A stretch of DNA of 5,851 nucleotides, taken from positions 1-5,851 of the forward strand of contig CAMWQK010000065.1 of the NCBI GenBank assembly GCA_947176445.1, in the 5' to 3' direction. The translations under genes were made by a program, and so were the position numbers. The DNA comes from an uncultured Clostridia bacterium. GTDB lineage: Bacteria; Bacillota; Clostridia; Christensenellales; Borkfalkiaceae. Numbering within the stretch: the first letter of the stretch is position 1; every line of letters begins with the position of its first letter. The notes beneath the pieces are model-generated. The model was not told the origin of the DNA and made no database searches. It worked only from the letters and a program-made list of their open reading frames with translations. Of the stretch, positions 5,111 through 5,851 are shown in pieces.

Positions 5111-5152
5111 CCTCGGTTTTTTTATTCGGAAGTGTTCTCCGAAAACCTTCCG
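5111..5152 (-). promoter_or_regulatory. preQ1-I-type riboswitch in the queT leader
   Basis: Read on the minus strand, P1 is CGGAAG (5152-5147) pairing with CTTCCG (5132-5127). The loop contains TTCGG (5143-5139), which can pair with CCGAG (5116-5112) in the tail to make an H-type pseudoknot. Between them lies the A-rich strand AATAAAAAAA (5126-5117), and the loop ends in ACAC as in the Bacillus subtilis aptamer, whose tail ATAAAAAACTAAGG is strikingly close to this one. The C at 5132 is the likely counterpart of the cytosine that pairs with preQ1. The GAGG ribosome binding site (5114-5111) is part of the P2 strand, so ligand binding should hide it and reduce translation. No terminator follows, so control is probably translational. 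Confidence 0.88.
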
Positions 5153-5160
5153 TAAGCGTT

Positions 5161-5189
5161 ATACTATCACTTTTGGCTCGATCCGTCAA
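5161..5189 (-). promoter_or_regulatory. Promoter of queT
   Basis: On the minus strand a -35 box TTGACG (5189-5184) and a -10 box TAGTAT (5166-5161) are separated by 17 bp. Transcription would start near 5153, one base before the riboswitch stem, which supports both calls. Confidence 0.82.
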
Positions 5190-5209
5190 GTGATTTTTCG
5201 TATCAAATA

Positions 5210-5440
5210 TCAGCTGAGCGTATTTTGCGGACGGAATACGATCAGCCAAAAGAGGAGCCACAGTGCGCTCACGCCCGCAAGCGATAAGAGTGCGCGGTAT
5301 GCGATCGTGTTCTGAAAGCAGATAAAAAATAAAAGATCGAACCCGCTGAGCGCATACACGCACGCGCCGAGCCCGAACAGAATGAGAATAGAACAGCAGA
5401 TGAGCGTCGTGAGTTTCATGCCCAAAGTTTGTGCAAACAT
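5210..5440 (-). CDS. Small two-helix membrane protein, possibly DUF378-like
   Basis: This 76-residue protein has two hydrophobic segments, about 10-29 and 44-68, joined by SGFDLLFFICFQNTIAYR and ending in RPQNTLS. The arrangement (helix, GFDL, a short loop, an arginine, then a second helix beginning with a glycine) recalls the small DUF378 membrane proteins, whose function is unknown; this resemblance is by eye and uncertain. An ATG at 5440 and another at 5419 (giving MKLTTLICC) are both possible. Neither has a good ribosome binding site, and the shorter form starts more like other two-helix proteins. The gene follows the 85-residue gene with a 16-base gap, so it is likely co-transcribed with it. 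No terminator is visible before the queT promoter, so some transcripts may run into queT. Confidence 0.7.
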   Translation of the reverse strand: MFAQTLGMKLTTLICCSILILFGLGACVYALSGFDLLFFICFQNTIAYRALLSLAGVSALWLLFWLIVFRPQNTLS

Positions 5441-5456
5441 GCAGGAAGTATGCCGT

Positions 5457-5714
5457 TTAGAGTATGTTTTCTAACGTGAGCTTCGAAAACTCGACCTGTT
5501 CCATAAAATCGGCGGGGCGGAATACGACGTGATTGAATTTCGCATAGTTAAAGATATGCGTCTTTAACAGGACGGGCGTGGGGATATCGAGTGCGTCGCA
5601 GATCTCGGCAAGGTAGCTGAAAAATTGCGAGTAGGTGAACTTTTTATCGCTCTCGTACACCGTCTGTTTGATGATGTGCTCTTTATCGAGCACTTTTGCC
5701 CAAATGCGAAACAT
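5457..5714 (-). CDS. Conserved-looking hypothetical protein, 85 residues
   Basis: No function is recognised. The protein is soluble, starting MFRIWAKVLDKEHIIKQTVY and containing KKFTYSQFFSYLAEICDALDIPTPVLLKTH, with an ending rich in aromatic and acidic residues (VVFRPADFMEQVEFSKLTLENIL). I recall similar short hypothetical proteins with the pattern FTYxQFFxYLxxICxxLDIPTPV in Clostridia, but could not search. The ATG at 5714 is chosen; a TTG at 5729 would extend it by five residues but lies within the promoter. The predicted -10 box ends only six bases before the ATG, so the mRNA may begin at or next to the start codon. It is the first gene of a likely two-gene unit with the small membrane protein downstream. 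Confidence 0.78.
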   Translation of the reverse strand: MFRIWAKVLDKEHIIKQTVYESDKKFTYSQFFSYLAEICDALDIPTPVLLKTHIFNYAKFNHVVFRPADFMEQVEFSKLTLENIL

Positions 5715-5720
5715 ACTTAT

Positions 5721-5748
5721 ATTATACAAAATTTCGACGAAAAAGCAA
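5721..5748 (-). promoter_or_regulatory. Promoter of the 85-residue protein gene
   Basis: On the minus strand TTGCTT (5748-5743) and a perfect -10 box TATAAT (5726-5721) are separated by 16 bp. The ATG begins seven bases after the -10 box, where transcription would normally start, which predicts a leaderless message. Confidence 0.65.
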
Positions 5749-5810
5749 TCTTTCTGCGGGTGGGAAATGGGGACGGGCGGCGATAATTTTCGGAAAGAAC
5801 GGGTTATGCG

Positions 5811-5839
5811 TTGACATTTTTACCTCCGAAGGCTATAAT
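5811..5839 (+). promoter_or_regulatory. Full-consensus sigma-A promoter facing the right edge
   Basis: TTGACA (5811-5816), a 17-bp spacer and TATAAT (5834-5839) match the consensus at every position. Transcription would start near 5846 and leave the window, so the gene served is not visible. From 5749 to 5810 I see nothing else. Confidence 0.88.
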
Positions 5840-5851
5840 AAATAGAAAACA

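Noticed and set aside
5094..5363. Minus-strand open frame of 89 codons between the small membrane protein and queT
   Set aside because: It overlaps the small membrane protein gene in another frame, the queT promoter and the riboswitch, and shows no domain.

Overview
The window reads as a chromosomal segment of a moderately GC-rich member of the Bacillota, most likely class Clostridia. The inference rests on gene content: a compact FtsX-type ABC exporter, a MarR-DegV pair, a DUF4250 protein, a group II ECF S component of the QueT type behind a preQ1-I-like riboswitch, and sigma-A type TTGACA/TATAAT promoters with 16-18 bp spacers. I see no insertion sequence, phage gene, CRISPR array, tRNA or rRNA.

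Left part, plus strand. The window opens inside an ABC transporter ATPase (1-492, N-terminus missing), followed one base after its stop by its eight-helix FtsX-like permease (494-1627). A rho-independent hairpin ends this operon. Next comes a two-gene operon: a MarR-type regulator (1740-2177) overlapping a DegV-family fatty-acid-binding protein (2171-2983), closed by a strong terminator. Its promoter carries two matched palindromes (CTTAAA-N4-TTTAAG), one over the start of transcription and one inside the preceding terminator. These are good candidates for operators of the MarR protein.

Centre, plus strand. A DUF4250 gene with its own promoter (3098-3274) is followed by a gene-free stretch of about 255 bases. 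That stretch contains DnaA-box-like sequences, several small hairpins, a candidate promoter and a perfect 17-bp inverted repeat just before the ribosome binding site of a 67-residue acidic protein (3530-3733). This small gene is tightly linked to a YjjG-like HAD nucleotidase (3738-4436). A bidirectional terminator separates the two from the convergent genes on the right.

Right part, minus strand. queT (4478-5101) encodes the membrane S component for uptake of a queuosine precursor. Its leader folds as a preQ1-I-type H-type pseudoknot that takes in the Shine-Dalgarno sequence, so the transporter is probably shut off by its own substrate or a related metabolite. Upstream lie a small two-helix membrane protein (5210-5440) and a conserved-looking 85-residue protein of unknown function (5457-5714). 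The -10 box of the latter lies so close to its ATG that the mRNA may be leaderless. A full-consensus promoter (5811-5839, plus strand) fires out of the right edge towards an unseen gene.

The best-supported regulatory elements are the preQ1-like riboswitch and the paired palindromes around the MarR promoter. The least explained part is the structured stretch 3283-3514.
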